64,000 bases of DNA from Ophioderma brevispina (Eukaryota > Echinodermata > Ophiuroidea > Amphilepidida > Ophiodermatidae): positions 62,001 through 126,000 of the forward strand of contig JAMKCH010084967.1 in NCBI GenBank assembly GCA_023653785.1, in the 5' to 3' direction. The translations under genes were made by a program, and so were the position numbers. The notes beneath the pieces were generated by a model that saw only the letters and a list, made by a program, of their open reading frames with translations, had not been told where the DNA came from and made no database searches. Shown piece after piece: positions 1-10,814 of this stretch (its first letter is position 1; each line of letters begins with the position of its first letter).

Positions 1-1560
1 TTAAAGAGACACGGCTCATTTTCAACAACATATGCATTTGGTCCTAAACTGATTTCGGGGATTTGATTTTATATTAGTGCATTAGTGTGTAAAGACCATT
101 TTATCTATGATCCAACCTTAAGGGTTTGGGTCATATATACTTCCCCCCATAATTTTCCTTTCACACTTCGCATAAATACGGGTTCATCGATATATTTCCC
201 CCCGAAAAATTAAAGAAAAAAATTGGGGGTCACCGATGTCACTTTTGAGTTAAACCATTACAAAATGCATGTTTTCGCCAAAATTAATTACATAAGTCTA
301 TGAAAAATCATTTTTTCGAAGACATTTTTTGTTGTAGCTAAAAATTTAGCCAGAATTTGTTGTGATTTTTTTATATAAGTTGCGCACGCATGTCCGCTTT
401 CCAATAAAACAAAAAATCATGGGGTCACCGCGTACCCTTTTGGTATATCAGGCGAAACCTTAATTTTTCTATGAAAAATTACCCTTGCGACAATTGAAGT
501 GCGGACACTCCTGACAAAAAACGCAGAATATACGCAATTGTTGAGCGGGTGTCTCTGAATGTTGCGTAACCAGCGAGATCGATTCTTTCGATTTAGGCCT
601 ATAACATTCGCTTCCAACCTTTTTTGTCTTTTATGTGTCTGATCCGAGTTTCTTGTTATCATACTTTTTTATTAAATCCGTTCTGCAGTTTTGGGACAGG
701 AGAGCGGCATCACTCCCGGTTTTAGACCTTATTATATTACGGTTTTGATAGATTTTGTCTTACAAAGACACGACAGGTGGTAATGGGATCTTCCCTACCC
801 CCTCGATTTAACAGGAATATTTCAAATAAAATAACTCTAGCCTTATGGGAGCAACACTATTCAAGGGCTTCACCGCCCCACAAATAGCACACACATTTTT
901 CCAGCACAATGAATACCGCCCAAATTCGGAACATTGGGTTAGGCTAGCGTCAAAGCTTTTCTCCATTTGAGTATAAAGTACGAATTACGAAAAATCATAA
1001 AAATAATGCAAATAGCCCCATTTGGGCGAGGTCTCGATCGGGCTTGACTCGCATATAAACACTTACATTGAACTAATCATCAATATATATTTTTTTTCAA
1101 ACCGTGACAGCACCAGAAATTATAGGTTGTGGAGGAAATGTGGACTAACAATATCAATCACGAATCATGTAGATTTGGGTATTTTACTGCTGAGACTAAG
1201 GGGACAGTCACAAGTCTCTGTTCGAGACAAATGTGCGGACAACTCTCTACTGGGGAGGGACAATTTCCCCTCCCCCATTCCTCACTGCCTCCAAGATGCC
1301 AGGGAGAAACACCATGAAGAAACCAGTGTTGAACAAAGGACAATAAAGGAAAGGACGGTTCATGTTCAAAGGTCCTATGCATCCACCCTACTCGCGCGCT
1401 CGTGCGTAAAGAATGTTTTTATTTGCGTAAAAACTCTTGCTACGCGGGATGTGCGCTCTTGTTTATTAAGCGCGGGCAATCAACGCTTCAGGCTGCGGAA
1501 GACATTTCGGAAGATATTGAGGCTTGGAACGATGCCAAAAGTTGATATATGACCCAAACT
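1..1560. other. AT-rich non-coding stretch, no gene identified
   Basis: Nothing recognisable up to about 1 kb. From about 1020 to 1560 composition is more GC-rich and all of 1022-1552 is open on the plus strand (176 codons). Overlapping frames on both strands are open too, and the peptide shows no domain, signal peptide, transmembrane segment or coiled coil that I can name. I treat the frame as fortuitous, or as part of an unrecognised repeat. Confidence 0.4.
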
Positions 1561-1745
1561 CCTTAAAGGCTGACTCAGAGATTTTGAAAGTATTTTTTGG
1601 TAATTTAAAATAGTCGTATATTTGAAAAAATCATCTAGAACTAACTCTCGATTCATGCGATATGTGACCCCGTACATTCTTGCGGAGGTGACAAATTCAA
1701 TTATGCCAGGGCTTCTGGTTACATCATGTTATTGTGAGAATGTTA

Positions 1746-1813
1746 AGGCCTGAAGTACACTATGGTGCGTTTCCATACATGAATGAAATTGTATTTAGTG
1801 GCAGTTGAGTGAG
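1746..1813 (+). repeat. Dispersed repeat, copy 1 (second copy at 59399-59468, minus)
   Basis: About 68 bp starting AGGCCTGAA and containing CATACATGAATGAAATTG and TTTAGTGGCAG. It recurs inverted at 59399-59468 with only a few differences. Probably the end of an interspersed element; the other end is not recognised. Confidence 0.65.
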
Positions 1814-1819
1814 CTATAT

Positions 1820-1972
1820 GGGTAGACGTTTCATATATAAGTCCTATGATGCAAATGAGGTATAGCCATTCATTCGCGTCAAACACTACTGCACAACGCA
1901 TCCAGCGCATGACGGAATCAATTGTAATACCTCATTTGCATCAATGGGACTTCGATATGACACGTCCTACCT
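1820..1972. mobile_element. Octamer-bearing MITE, copy 1
   Basis: About 150 bp with inverted arms of roughly 45 bp. Left arm begins GGTAGACGTTTCATATA; right arm ends CGTCCTACC. Each arm contains ATGCAAAT (1849-1856 and, inverted, 1934-1941), the POU-domain octamer. The second copy is at 11230-11410. No coding capacity. Confidence 0.8.
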
Positions 1973-2750
1973 ATGTGATCGGAGTGTCCGCCAAGATAAT
2001 CCGGTGTGGCACTTGCATTTGAACTTTCATTTTCCCTCGCCGACTTAATTGAATAGGTCCAAAAACTCCAGGGGGACGAACGACAAGGCGAATCGACTAA
2101 AAATAGTCCCCTAAATGCGAATTTTTAAAGTGTAGAGAGAATCGGGATTTTTTCCGTTTTCCATGCAACTTTATGACAGTATAACAGTGCCATGATACCG
2201 TGTATAACAAAAAAAAAAAAAAAAAAAAAGAAAAATTCTGGAATCCGGAATTTTTAACAAAGTGTGATTTTCATATGAAGAACGTCGATTTGACTTATTT
2301 ATTTCACGTGCAGTGATTAGTATATGGACAGCAGTTATGTAATATGCACAAAACATCAATTGGTTTGAAAATTGAGTTCGCCCTCATCGGGAAATCTCTG
2401 AGTCAGCCTTTAATAATAATTTAGGGAAAAGGCTCTTTACAGAATATTTTATGCTCTGCTTTGCTTTTCTTTTAACAAAACAGTACAAAATGGGGGTTTT
2501 TACTATCTTCAAGAAATTTGCCCAGGAGCACCTTACTAACCTTACAAACCTCATCAATTTGTGACACTGGTATTTTGGTTGCATTTTACAATGATGTGAA
2601 ATTTGATTCGGCTGTTTGTGTGTTTTCTTCTATATTAGATTGGTCTCCTTCATAATTTAAAAGAAAGAGTGTTAAATATGAAGTGTGTGATCAAGTAATG
2701 TGGTCGAGAGGACTGTATGTTATTCCTTGGCATACCTAATAGGGCAGAAG

Positions 2751-3051
2751 CAGAGGGATCGTGTGTTGAATCAAATCCCACAATTGCACCGTTTTTGGGA
2801 AATTTCACTACAATAAGGTCATGTGATCCCACAAAAATCCTATTCTTAAACACATAAAAACCAGACTTTTAAACTCTTTTAGCCCAAGGTGCTGTACTTA
2901 GAATTTTTAGCATGATCATGAAATGTCTTGTGGTTTTTTTTTTTTTTTTTTTTTTAACTTTTTATCCCTAAGTTTACTGACATGTGTTTTAGTACAATAC
3001 AGTACGTATAGGCACATTGCCAATGCACTTGGATGATTCAAACACCCTCTG
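2751..3051 (+). mobile_element. CAGAGGGTGT-family MITE, copy 1
   Basis: About 300 bp. The left end is CAGAGGG...TTGAATCA with CCCACAATTGCACC just inside. The right end is TTCAAACACCCTCTG, giving imperfect inverted repeats of about 30 bp. A poly-T run (about 2935-2956) lies inside. Other copies: 26295-26857 (two in tandem) and 10695-11527 (minus, interrupted). Confidence 0.8.
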
Positions 3052-3720
3052 GGGCAGAGCATATGGTTGGATAGTTGGAGATCAAAGGCAGATATACATT
3101 TTGGTTAGTTTGTTGGACCTCCGGTATACTTGTGCGAGCCTTTATTCTGCGGGCTTTGGGTGTATAGCTATTCTGAGCATCATTGGTTGGTATATGTTAA
3201 AAAACAGTGAATAAAATTAATTTTGTCCTACATTGATGCTTTTCATGGACACTTGGAGAGAATGATCTTGGATGGGGACATGTGGGATTTTCCGAAATTT
3301 GGCGTCAAAGTCATTTTGTAAATATATGCTATTGAAAAGGCTTCTTTTTACAGAAATGGCATGGCATTTTGCAAAGTTGCTCAGCAGTGAGTCTTGAGGG
3401 AGGGTTATATAGGGGGTTGAGGATAGATGTGCAAGTCATTATAGTCCAGTTATCTTCCTCGAGACAGGACCTCCAACGCCGTCGAGGAGCGTTTGGGTGT
3501 TGCTTATCGCCACCGCCTTTATATGTGTGCGGGTATGCCGTGCGTAGAATAACGCTCGCGTTTTAAGCTGCGTCTACTGCATAACACATGACCATAGGAA
3601 GTAAATGCATACAGGGATTTTCATAGTGTAAAATTACTTGCTTCTTCCATGAAATGGCCTCTTAAAACACAAATAAAGCCCTGGCAGTGATCATTTTGCC
3701 ATACCATTAAATCCAAACAG

Positions 3721-3991
3721 AAGATTAAAAAAGAAATAGAAGACAAAGAAAAGGACACCAAAACAAGATCGTCAGCCAACTACAAGAGAGCACGGAGCAG
3801 CTCCGAGACACGGAGCAGAAGGCAGCGTGCCCTGTCCACAGTGGGGGCGATTGAGGAGAGACTGAGGGAGAGACAGCAGGGTAACCAGGGACAGGGAAGA
3901 CAGACTGAGAGATGTGGCAAAAAAGAGACTGGAGGAGAGTGAGAGGAAGAGAGCGGAGATGAAAGAATACAGCTCAGGACATGTTAGGCAG
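3721..3991 (+). CDS. Coiled-coil protein gene, exon 1 of the visible part (frame disrupted)
   Basis: This looks like an internal exon of a coiled-coil protein. It follows an acceptor (ATCCAAACAG) and ends at a strong donor (CAG|GTAGGT). Lysine/glutamate-rich heptad-like peptide runs through it but needs three frames: KIKKEIEDKEKD from 3721, NKIVSQLQESTEQLRDTEQK from 3762, ALSTVGAIEERLRERQ from 3829, and RLRDVAKKRLEESERKRAEM from 3902, ending in GHVRQ at the donor. The shifts sum to +1; the 271-nt exon is one base over 90 codons. Corrected, it ends in phase 0 and joins the 8708 exon. Single-base sequencing or assembly errors are the likeliest cause; a decayed pseudogene is the alternative. I cannot name the family. 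The next intron is about 4.7 kb and full of repeats. Confidence 0.6.
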
Positions 3992-4611
3992 GTAGGTTTA
4001 TCATGAGCTTGTTTGATGACAGGCTAAACCAATGTAACTCATGATTATGTTTTCAGAATCTTCCACCCTATACCTTCCTAAGACTTACAGAAACCATTTA
4101 AAGCGTGCAAGAGGAGATTCAAAGTATCAGGGTGTACAGAAAAAGTTCGGAAAGCACTTGATTTTTGCCCTGAATGTAAGGCTTCCATCAAAATTCCCAT
4201 TGAAGGATTAAGTGAGAAAGTTCTTTGGTACAAAAATTGTGAAATTTATAATTTGGTATAGGAGCAAATACGAAATTCAGCCTATGGTTGATATTGAAAA
4301 TATAAGCAAATCAAAATTCACCCTTTTCCTCTCTTTTAAGGAATTTCTGCAGCCAAAAATACAAGGAAGAAATTATTGGGTGGTACTCATAGGGAAATTA
4401 CCTATTATGACACCTATTGGGTGGCGTAAAAATCTCTCGTGCACCTTAACTGCAAATTGGGCATTTGGAGGACCAATTTTCCCAAACTTGGACAACTCAT
4501 CGCACTTATTGTGATAAGAGTGCACAGTCTAACATATTAAGACATCAGTAAAAATCAGAATGTAGAGAGACAAATTAATGTAGCCAGTAGTTTGAGGTAG
4601 TATTCTTCATT

Positions 4612-4613
4612 GT

Positions 4614-4649
<36 letters not shown>

Positions 4650-4700
4650 GTGTGTGTTGGTGGTGGGGGGGGGGGAAACGGGGGTGGGGGCACGGGGGGC
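4612..4700 (+). repeat. (GT)n microsatellite followed by G-rich tract
   Basis: About 35 bases of GT dinucleotides, then runs of G interrupted by T, A or C. The frames through it are low-complexity translation, not genes. The G-runs could form a quadruplex on the plus strand. Confidence 0.9.
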
Positions 4701-4729
4701 GGGGGTTGGGGGTGCTATTAACTTTGATT

Positions 4730-5375
4730 ATTTTTGGTGGTTCCGAGTTATTTTGGTTACCCTGTGGCTGTTAGTTATTTGTGGTTCCCAGTTGGTACTG
4801 TTTTTTTGGGGGGGGGGGGCGGGGTGCTGAATGGGGGGGCTTGCTGTAACTTGTTTTAAATTTTGGTGGTTCCTGGTATGCGTTTCTATGTGGCTGTATT
4901 ACATTTCTTTGATGGTTCTCAGTGGCTACTGGTTCCATGTATCGGTGGTTCCCAGGGCTATTGCGTGCTCATCTATGTGGTTCCAGTGTCTACGGTTCAA
5001 TTTCAAGTGGGAGGTTCCTGTTGCTGACGGATGACATTTGGTGATTTCCCGAGGTTTTGTCTACTGGTTACAATATTGATGGTCCTGCAGTGGACTATTG
5101 GTTGTCCATGTTTTGGTGCGTTCCAGCTTCTAAGGTTCTTATTTTGGTTTGATTCCTCAGTAATTATTGGTTTCAATTTTTGGAGGGTCCCAATTGCTAC
5201 TGGGTGCAATATTGTGGTGGTTCCTGGTGTCTACTAGTTCCATGCTTGGGTTCCAGTTCAATCCTTAGGATCCTTATGCTGTTGGTTTCCATTTTGGTGG
5301 TTTCCAGTTGCTGCGGTTACAATATTTTAGTGGTAGTTCTGGTGGCTATGGCTCTGTTTCTTTTATGGTCCTAGT
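4730..5375 (+). repeat. GT-rich degenerate minisatellite
   Basis: Some 650 bases of strongly G/T-biased sequence built from variations on TGGTGGTTCC and CAGTTGCTACTGG at irregular 20-50 base spacing. Several short plus-strand frames run through it, but their peptides only mirror the repeat (Trp/Val/Phe-rich). Confidence 0.7.
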
Positions 5376-5459
5376 GGTTTACAAAACTAAGTTGACTTTA
5401 TTAAGTCAACCCTGCTTTACTAGCTTGGGTTCAAGTCAGATTCTGAAAACATAATAATG

Positions 5460-5621
5460 ATAAAATTGGATGGGTTTCTTTCGCACGATACACAAAGATA
5501 TTGATCTCGCTATAAGTTTTAAAAATATTGTGCTCGACGCTGCGCGTCTCGCACAATATTTTTTAAAACTTATAGCTCGACCAATATCTTTGTGTATCAT
5601 GCTCAATCCATCCAATTTTAT
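5460..5621. mobile_element. 162-bp foldback element (near-perfect palindrome)
   Basis: Two arms of about 78 bases meet at a short centre near 5540. The arms share ATAAAATTGGATGG, GATACACAAAGATATTG, GCTATAAGTTTTAAAA and ATATTGTGC in inverted order. It could extrude a long hairpin or give a hairpin transcript. No coding capacity. It resembles a MITE of the snap-back type; no second copy was seen here. Confidence 0.85.
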
Positions 5622-5829
5622 GTCAAAATTTGTACCCAGGTGTTTTTGGTGATTCCATGTGAGAGAGAGAAAAACAACTTATGAAACATGGGACCATGAT
5701 TGGGTCACCCACCTTTAATCAAGATGAAAACTATATAATTAAATTGGGTCATCTCCCTTTAAGGTCCATTCCTACTTACACTGTTTCTGTGTTGCAGTGA
5801 ATTGCATTGGTGCACTGCACTCTATCAAA

Positions 5830-6215
5830 ACACTGCACTGCAGCATTATATTAAAAAGTTAAATTGATTTTAGCTGGATTTGCAGTGGGTTGCTTTGAGC
5901 TGCAGCAGAAAGTGATGGATGTATCGGCGTCAAATATCACTGTAACACGGATGCAGTAGAAGCATGAACCAACCTTTTGAATTGGATTTCCCACTGAATA
6001 TCTTGCATTTGCAATTATCACAGATGCAGCAGAAGTATGAACCAACTTTTTGAATTGTATTAAAGGTGCTTGTTCTGATTTATGTGTATTGTGTTCTCTA
6101 CTTGATATGAGAGCCTGGCACTTGCACATACTCCCCATCAAGTACTGTGGGAAACAAACTTGCAGTTTTGATGGTAGACGCAATAATGCATGTTGCAAAG
6201 CCCTATTCAATCTTT
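5830..6215 (+). repeat. Dispersed repeat, copy 1 (related copy at 40337-40477)
   Basis: The segment 6078-6215 (TGTGTATTGTGTTC... through CAAAGCCCTATTCAAT) recurs in the same orientation at 40337-40477. Within it, about 5948-5990 and 6022-6060 are internal near-repeats containing GATGCAG and TGAACCAAC, with a period of about 73 bases. No coding interpretation. Confidence 0.6.
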
Positions 6216-6242
6216 AACCACTGAAAATCTGCATTTTGTGTA

Positions 6243-6442
6243 ACAAGGTTGTAAGTGCAATAGCTGCCATGTGATACATCTGTGTGCTGCCATGTATTAG
6301 GATAACTCATATTTTTCCTTGAGTCAGTGGTTCTTGAATGATTCTTCAGCCGACTGTGTCACCTGAAGAACCATTTCAAGTTCCACTGACCATAGACTTG
6401 GCATAATAGTATTTTGATGGGAATTTCTGACAAATGGCAGCT
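6243..6442 (+). mobile_element. AGTGCAATAGCTGCCAT foldback MITE, copy 1
   Basis: About 200 bp. The outer inverted repeat is GTAAGTGCAATAGCTGCCAT; the right arm survives only as AATGGCAGCT. Inner arms are GATTCTTCAG and CTGAAGAACCAT around a short loop, so the whole unit folds back. Other copies: 13280-13504, 14196-14414 and 43472-43663 (minus). Confidence 0.8.
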
Positions 6443-6573
6443 AAAACAAATGCGGGATGATCATATTATTACTAGTATAAGCTTTATTGTGCCAGCAGAG
6501 ACAACCAGTGAAGGATGACATTCCAGTGGACATGCACTTCACATATAGGAGGGCAGAATTTAGTGTCATTTAA

Positions 6574-6900
6574 AGTGTGTTCTCTGGCATTGTATCATGC
6601 ACATTCCATTGCTGCCCACTGGCTACCCCAGGTGGCCCAAACTGCAAACACAATGCTGGCAGCTTAGTAGTCTTAAAACCAACCAGATCGGTGTGTTGTC
6701 TGGCATTGTATTGTGTGCATTCCATTGCTGCCCACAGGCTACCCCAGGTGGCCCAAACTGTGAACAAATGCTGGCAGCTTAGTAGTCTTAAAACCAACCA
6801 GATCGGTGTGTTGTCTGGCATTGTATCGTGTGCATTCCATTGCTGCCCGCTGGCTACCCCAGGTGGCCCAAACTGTGAACAAATGCTGGCAGCAATACAG
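6574..6900 (+). repeat. Tandem repeat, about 116 bp x 3
   Basis: The unit contains TCTGGCATTGTAT, CATTCCATTGCTGCCC, GGCTACCCCAGGTGGCCC and ATGCTGGCAGC. Equivalent positions are 6583, 6699 and 6814 (periods 116 and 115). The third copy diverges after 6895. Open frames run through it on both strands, but the period is not a multiple of three, so each unit changes frame and no protein repeat results. Confidence 0.9.
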
Positions 6901-8707
6901 TCTTGCAACCAACCAGTTGCAACTTGCCACTCATTTTGTCATGCCAGGCATATTGGCAACTGGCATTTAGTCTAAAAAATGTTGATTTTTCAGTTGTTGA
7001 CAGATTAAAACAAATCCAATGCCATACAGAAATTTCCTGGTAATAAAATGATGAAAAAAGGCTTATTATTGCAGTTTTGTAACATTGTATACATAGGAAG
7101 TAATACTTTAGATAGAGCTATTTTGTGTTAATCCCTTCCATCCAGGGAAGGGTATTCTCTACGTAAAAGTGGTGAATTTCCAAGAATGTAAGTGTCTGTT
7201 GAGGCAAAGCAAAAACCTCCTTTCGCCTTGTTTGAAAATTTGTTTATTTTTTTAATGTAGAATTCACAAAATCTTTCTGTCTAGGTTAGAAGTAAATAAA
7301 ATATTAGTGCACATATACCGATTTTCATTATAAATGCCCACTCTAATAATGCCCCCTATTTTTCAAGCAAATGTTCCAAAAAATACCAAAAAAATAAGCC
7401 ATAATGGCCAAGTATTACATGATACATACCGATTGCCAAAAATTGGTTGAAGATGGAGATGTGCCGTCCTGAAATGACTAATATGTGGACAAACTCATGC
7501 AGTATTGTTGTCAAAAGTGTGAATTACCTATGTCAAGTGAAGTATTTTTGTGAAATAACATCCTGTCCATCTTAAAAATGTGTTAAATAGCTCATTTTAG
7601 CCGAGACGAATATACTAACAATCGAAGGCAAGTAGTAAAACTAATGGATTGTTTGCAGCGTGCAGCGTATGTATGGTATTATTGTGTTAATTCAGCGATT
7701 CCCTCGACTGATCGAGAAGCCGTACTCGTTATTCCATACATTTCAAGTACATAACCCCAAGATTGAATTTTGAGGGCTATTTTGAAACGGATGCGGCCAC
7801 ACGTGAGGGTTATTTGTCCAAACGCTGGAACAGTTTAATACTCAATGACTTTTGCATATAAGACATGGAATGACTTACAATGACCCCACTTTTGTACACT
7901 CAATTGTCGACTATAGGTAGAATTTGCTCAAATTTCAATGTATTAATGACATTCTTGGATATCTTCAAAATATACTGATTTAATTAAAATGTGTATTTTC
8001 GCTTTCAATATCACAAGAATTGAAACAAATTTGGACCAGTTATTTCTCAAACTCATATTTTTTAACAGAATAGGATCTAATTGGACATTTTATTTGAATT
8101 TATGTCTTAAGAGAATGAAGTTATTGATGACATGGCCAAACCCATAAAGTGTTAATGTGAGCCGGTCCTAATAATAATATTCATGTTAGGTCATGAATTG
8201 AAGCACAAAATTGGGTAAAAGTGCCTGATTTGCAGGATACCTTGCTCAAAGAAACTATAGGTGCTCACAGCGCCACCGTGCGGCCAAGTCATTGAAAACC
8301 GAAACAGACCCAGTTCGATACGCTCGAGCTGTTAACAATGGACTACAGCTTTGCTTCCGATCTCTGTTAGGTATATTAGTCTCAGATTTTAGCAGGTAGG
8401 TGTGCTATTTTTGTACAACTGTGGATGCCGCCATTGTTTGATGTTGCTGAACTTGTTCAGACATCTTTTCGTGTGGGAGCACTAGGGTATCCAGACAGTG
8501 CTGGCAATAGTTTGCAAAGCAAATACAACTGAACAAATGATTTGAAATTAATGGTCCCTTTTTTGAAAAATTTCATGCCGAAAGGGTGTTTGTTAAAAAA
8601 CTATACAGTAAATATGCATTTATGCACAAAAAAGTGTGAAATTTAATGCAGTGTGAAAAATTGTCACTTTAACACCATGATAACTGCTTCGCCAAATGTT
8701 GTTACAG

Positions 8708-8882
8708 ATGGAAAACAAAGTGCAAAAAATTGGAACTGGAAATGGGCGGTGCAAAAAACGGTACCTCACAGCTCCTCGTCAGGAACGAGCAACTGGTGAA
8801 AGAGAATGACGCCCTCAAAGAACAAGCTGCTACGTTTTCTTATCGCATGGACACTCTGCAGAAGGAGGTCAATGATATTCTG
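8708..8882 (+). CDS. Coiled-coil protein gene, exon 2 (one extra base near the 5' end)
   Basis: Acceptor GTTACAG at 8707 and donor CTG|GTAGGT at 8883. The main frame, from 8721 on, reads CKKLELEMGGAKNG, LLVRNEQLVKENDALKEQAA and YRMDTLQKEVNDIL, a typical charged coiled coil. Exon length is 175, one over 58 codons. The extra base appears to lie in the AAAG at 8717-8720; without it the exon starts in phase 0 as MENKCKKLELE, following exon 1's GHVRQ. The next exon also joins in phase 0. I infer a structural or scaffold protein (cytoskeletal, centrosomal or Golgi-type), but coiled coils are too generic to name a family. The ATG at 8708 is probably an internal methionine, not a start codon. Confidence 0.75.
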
Positions 8883-8969
8883 GTAGGTGAACCATTCCCA
8901 GCTTTAAATGGACGTTCAGAGATCCTGAGGTGTTTATACCTCTCCTGTTCTACATAAGACCACCAAATA

Positions 8970-9374
8970 TGTAGTAGTAGTAAATCCAAAGTTTTAAATC
9001 CGGTTTTGTCCCCATAAAACGGGGGTGACCGGATTTACCTCACACTCATAGCAATCGCCCTTACTCCCTCCTTCCACTAATAAGCCCAATTCAATGCATC
9101 CTCCATCCTCAACCCAACCCTCCTACTCTCCTCTTCCACTTGCTTCGTCCATGTCCTCTTTGGTCTTCCCCTCCTCCTCAAACCGCCCACCTCAAACTCA
9201 AAAGCCCTTTAAACATGCTCGTCATCCTTCTCAGTTGTGCCCATACCAACGTACATCACTCGCCTTAGCCAACCGGTCCACCACTTCTTCCAACCCAACA
9301 TCTGCATCCAGCCGTCAGTCTTCTTCCGATCCATCAACTTCACACCACACGTTGCTCTCATTGCTTTCTGTCAG
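8970..9374 (-). mobile_element. 5'-truncated LINE 3' end with 14-bp target duplication
   Basis: The minus strand encodes, with frame breaks, the C-terminus of a non-LTR retrotransposon reverse-transcriptase protein: FEVGGLRRRGRPKRTW, KQVEEESRRVGLRMEDALN and WKEGVRAIAMSVR, followed by an IRSPP-like end and a TAG/CTA triplet tail (8972-8981). The direct repeat AAGACCACCAAATA flanks it exactly at 8956-8969 and 9375-9388. The KRGRPK motif is known from the ends of many LINE proteins. Inserted in antisense, just downstream of exon 2. Confidence 0.85.
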
Positions 9375-10285
9375 AAGACCACCAAATAAACCTAAAAAAA
9401 ATTGTTAATTCTAACACTGTTTTAATTTTCATGAATATTTTTGTATAGTTCAGTTTCACCTAGGCCACTGTGCTGATCTAATTGTCCCCATTTAATACAA
9501 AATTCACAGTTCCGTAAATAAGACTATCGCCTTATTCATTTGGGAAAAATGAGAAAAATATTAGCTTTCTTCAGATACCAAAATTTTGACCACTTCTAGT
9601 AAAATCTGGGGTTCTGGGGATGAGGCTATTTGCAATTGGGTCATGGCCTATTAAGCAATTTTAGTGTAAATTTTCACAGGGGGTATGCTTGTTTGGGCAG
9701 GGGTGATCTTAAGGATAAACAAGTCGAGGAATAAGTACATAACATAATTGCGAAAGATCGTAATTTTTGTGTCGATATGCATGGAAAGAGTCGTATAATA
9801 ACACATTAAAAGTCACCAACTGGAAAAAAGAGGGGAATATTCAAAAACAGCTTTATACAGGGTTAAAAAATAGTGTTCTAATTGTATTAATATGTTCACC
9901 AATGTGCTTGTCATGTTATGCTGATTAAAATAATCTTGGGATGACCTTGAACTATTGTCTGTTTGTATAAGGCAAACTGTACTTGATTTTAATCCCTAGA
10001 ACCTTGCAAACATGTTGGTGTACAAATTAACTAAATTAATCACTTTGAAATTTTGACCCTAACATAAGCATTGCTCCCCCTCTCTTTGCTTGCTCCCGAA
10101 TTCCTACCATTGGTGCCCTTTGATATGTTTTTCTATGACTGTTTCTAAGAACAATATTAGAACTTTTTTTTGCAATTTGTCGTGGGTAAAGGCTTAGTTT
10201 TTAAAAAAATTAAAAAAATTATTAAAAAAAAAAAACAATTAAACATTGATAATTCTGTTCTTTTTTCCAAATTTCTCTTCTTTAG

Positions 10286-10405
10286 GAAAAGCGGGCTTTC
10301 CAGGATGAACAAGTACGAGTGCAAGATGTTGAAATCAACAAACTAAAATCGGTCCGGAAAGACCTGGAGCAGGAACTGAGGGATACCAGGAATTTTATGG
10401 ATAAG
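10286..10405 (+). CDS. Coiled-coil protein gene, exon 3 (intact)
   Basis: A 120-nt exon (40 codons) with a strong polypyrimidine tract and TTTAG acceptor, and an AAG|GTAGG donor. It reads EKRAFQDEQVRVQDVEINK then LKSVRKDLEQELRDTRNFMD and a final K, a continuous heptad-type coiled coil in phase 0 at both ends. Unlike exons 1 and 2 it needs no frame correction. The intron before it (8883-10285) holds the antisense LINE; the intron after it holds a stack of nested MITEs. No further exon of this gene was found with confidence. Confidence 0.8.
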
Positions 10406-10814
10406 GTAGGTGGGGTTTTTTTACATTGACTACCATCAGACTTGGGTATCTTCAATTTTCCTGATGGGAGAATCAATTGGGGACTTTAGTATTTCCAATC
10501 TAAAAATGAGGGCAGTGACATGAAAAAATACAGAATTTGGGTCACAAAGTCTGTAGCCTCTAGCTACAAAAAATGAAAGAAACTGGGAAATATCGGGGAA
10601 AACAACTGGTAAAGCATTATGGGTTTATGGTATTTGATTACAGTAACACACTTTAATTTGCAGCCAGAAATTTTCACAGGTGATGGGCAATACTCAGAGG
10701 GTGTTTTTTGAACCCTCCATAATGCATTGCAATGTGCCTATACTTACTGTAACATAAACACATGTCAGTACTTTGGGGAAAAAGTGTTCCAAAATTTAAA
10801 GACCACAAGACAAC

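Larger units (their letters stand above)
1563..2413. mobile_element. TTAA-flanked non-autonomous DNA transposon (about 0.85 kb)
   Basis: The left end reads TTAA then AGGCTGACTCAGAGATTT. The right end is the exact inverse followed by TTAA. The 18-bp inverted repeats and TTAA target duplication are the signature of the piggyBac/Kolobok-like superfamilies (established knowledge). There is no transposase frame inside. The interior holds a dispersed repeat (1746-1813), a second MITE (1820-1972) and a poly-A run near 2210, so the element is itself a target for insertions. Confidence 0.8.
3992..8707 (+). other. Intron 1 of the coiled-coil gene (inferred)
   Basis: A 4.7-kb span between the GTAGGT donor and the TTACAG acceptor. 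It contains (GT)n, the GT-rich minisatellite, the 162-bp foldback, a dispersed repeat, a foldback MITE and the 116-bp tandem repeat. From about 6980 to 8700 I see no gene or recognisable repeat, only AT-rich sequence. Confidence 0.55.

Noticed and set aside
1022..1552. 176-codon plus-strand open frame, longest in the window
   Set aside because: Overlapping frames on both strands, no domain or conserved-looking motif, and no splice or promoter context.
6577..6975. 132-codon frame with repeated peptide words
   Set aside because: It is a translation of a 116-bp tandem repeat whose period is not a multiple of three; the peptide changes frame at each unit.
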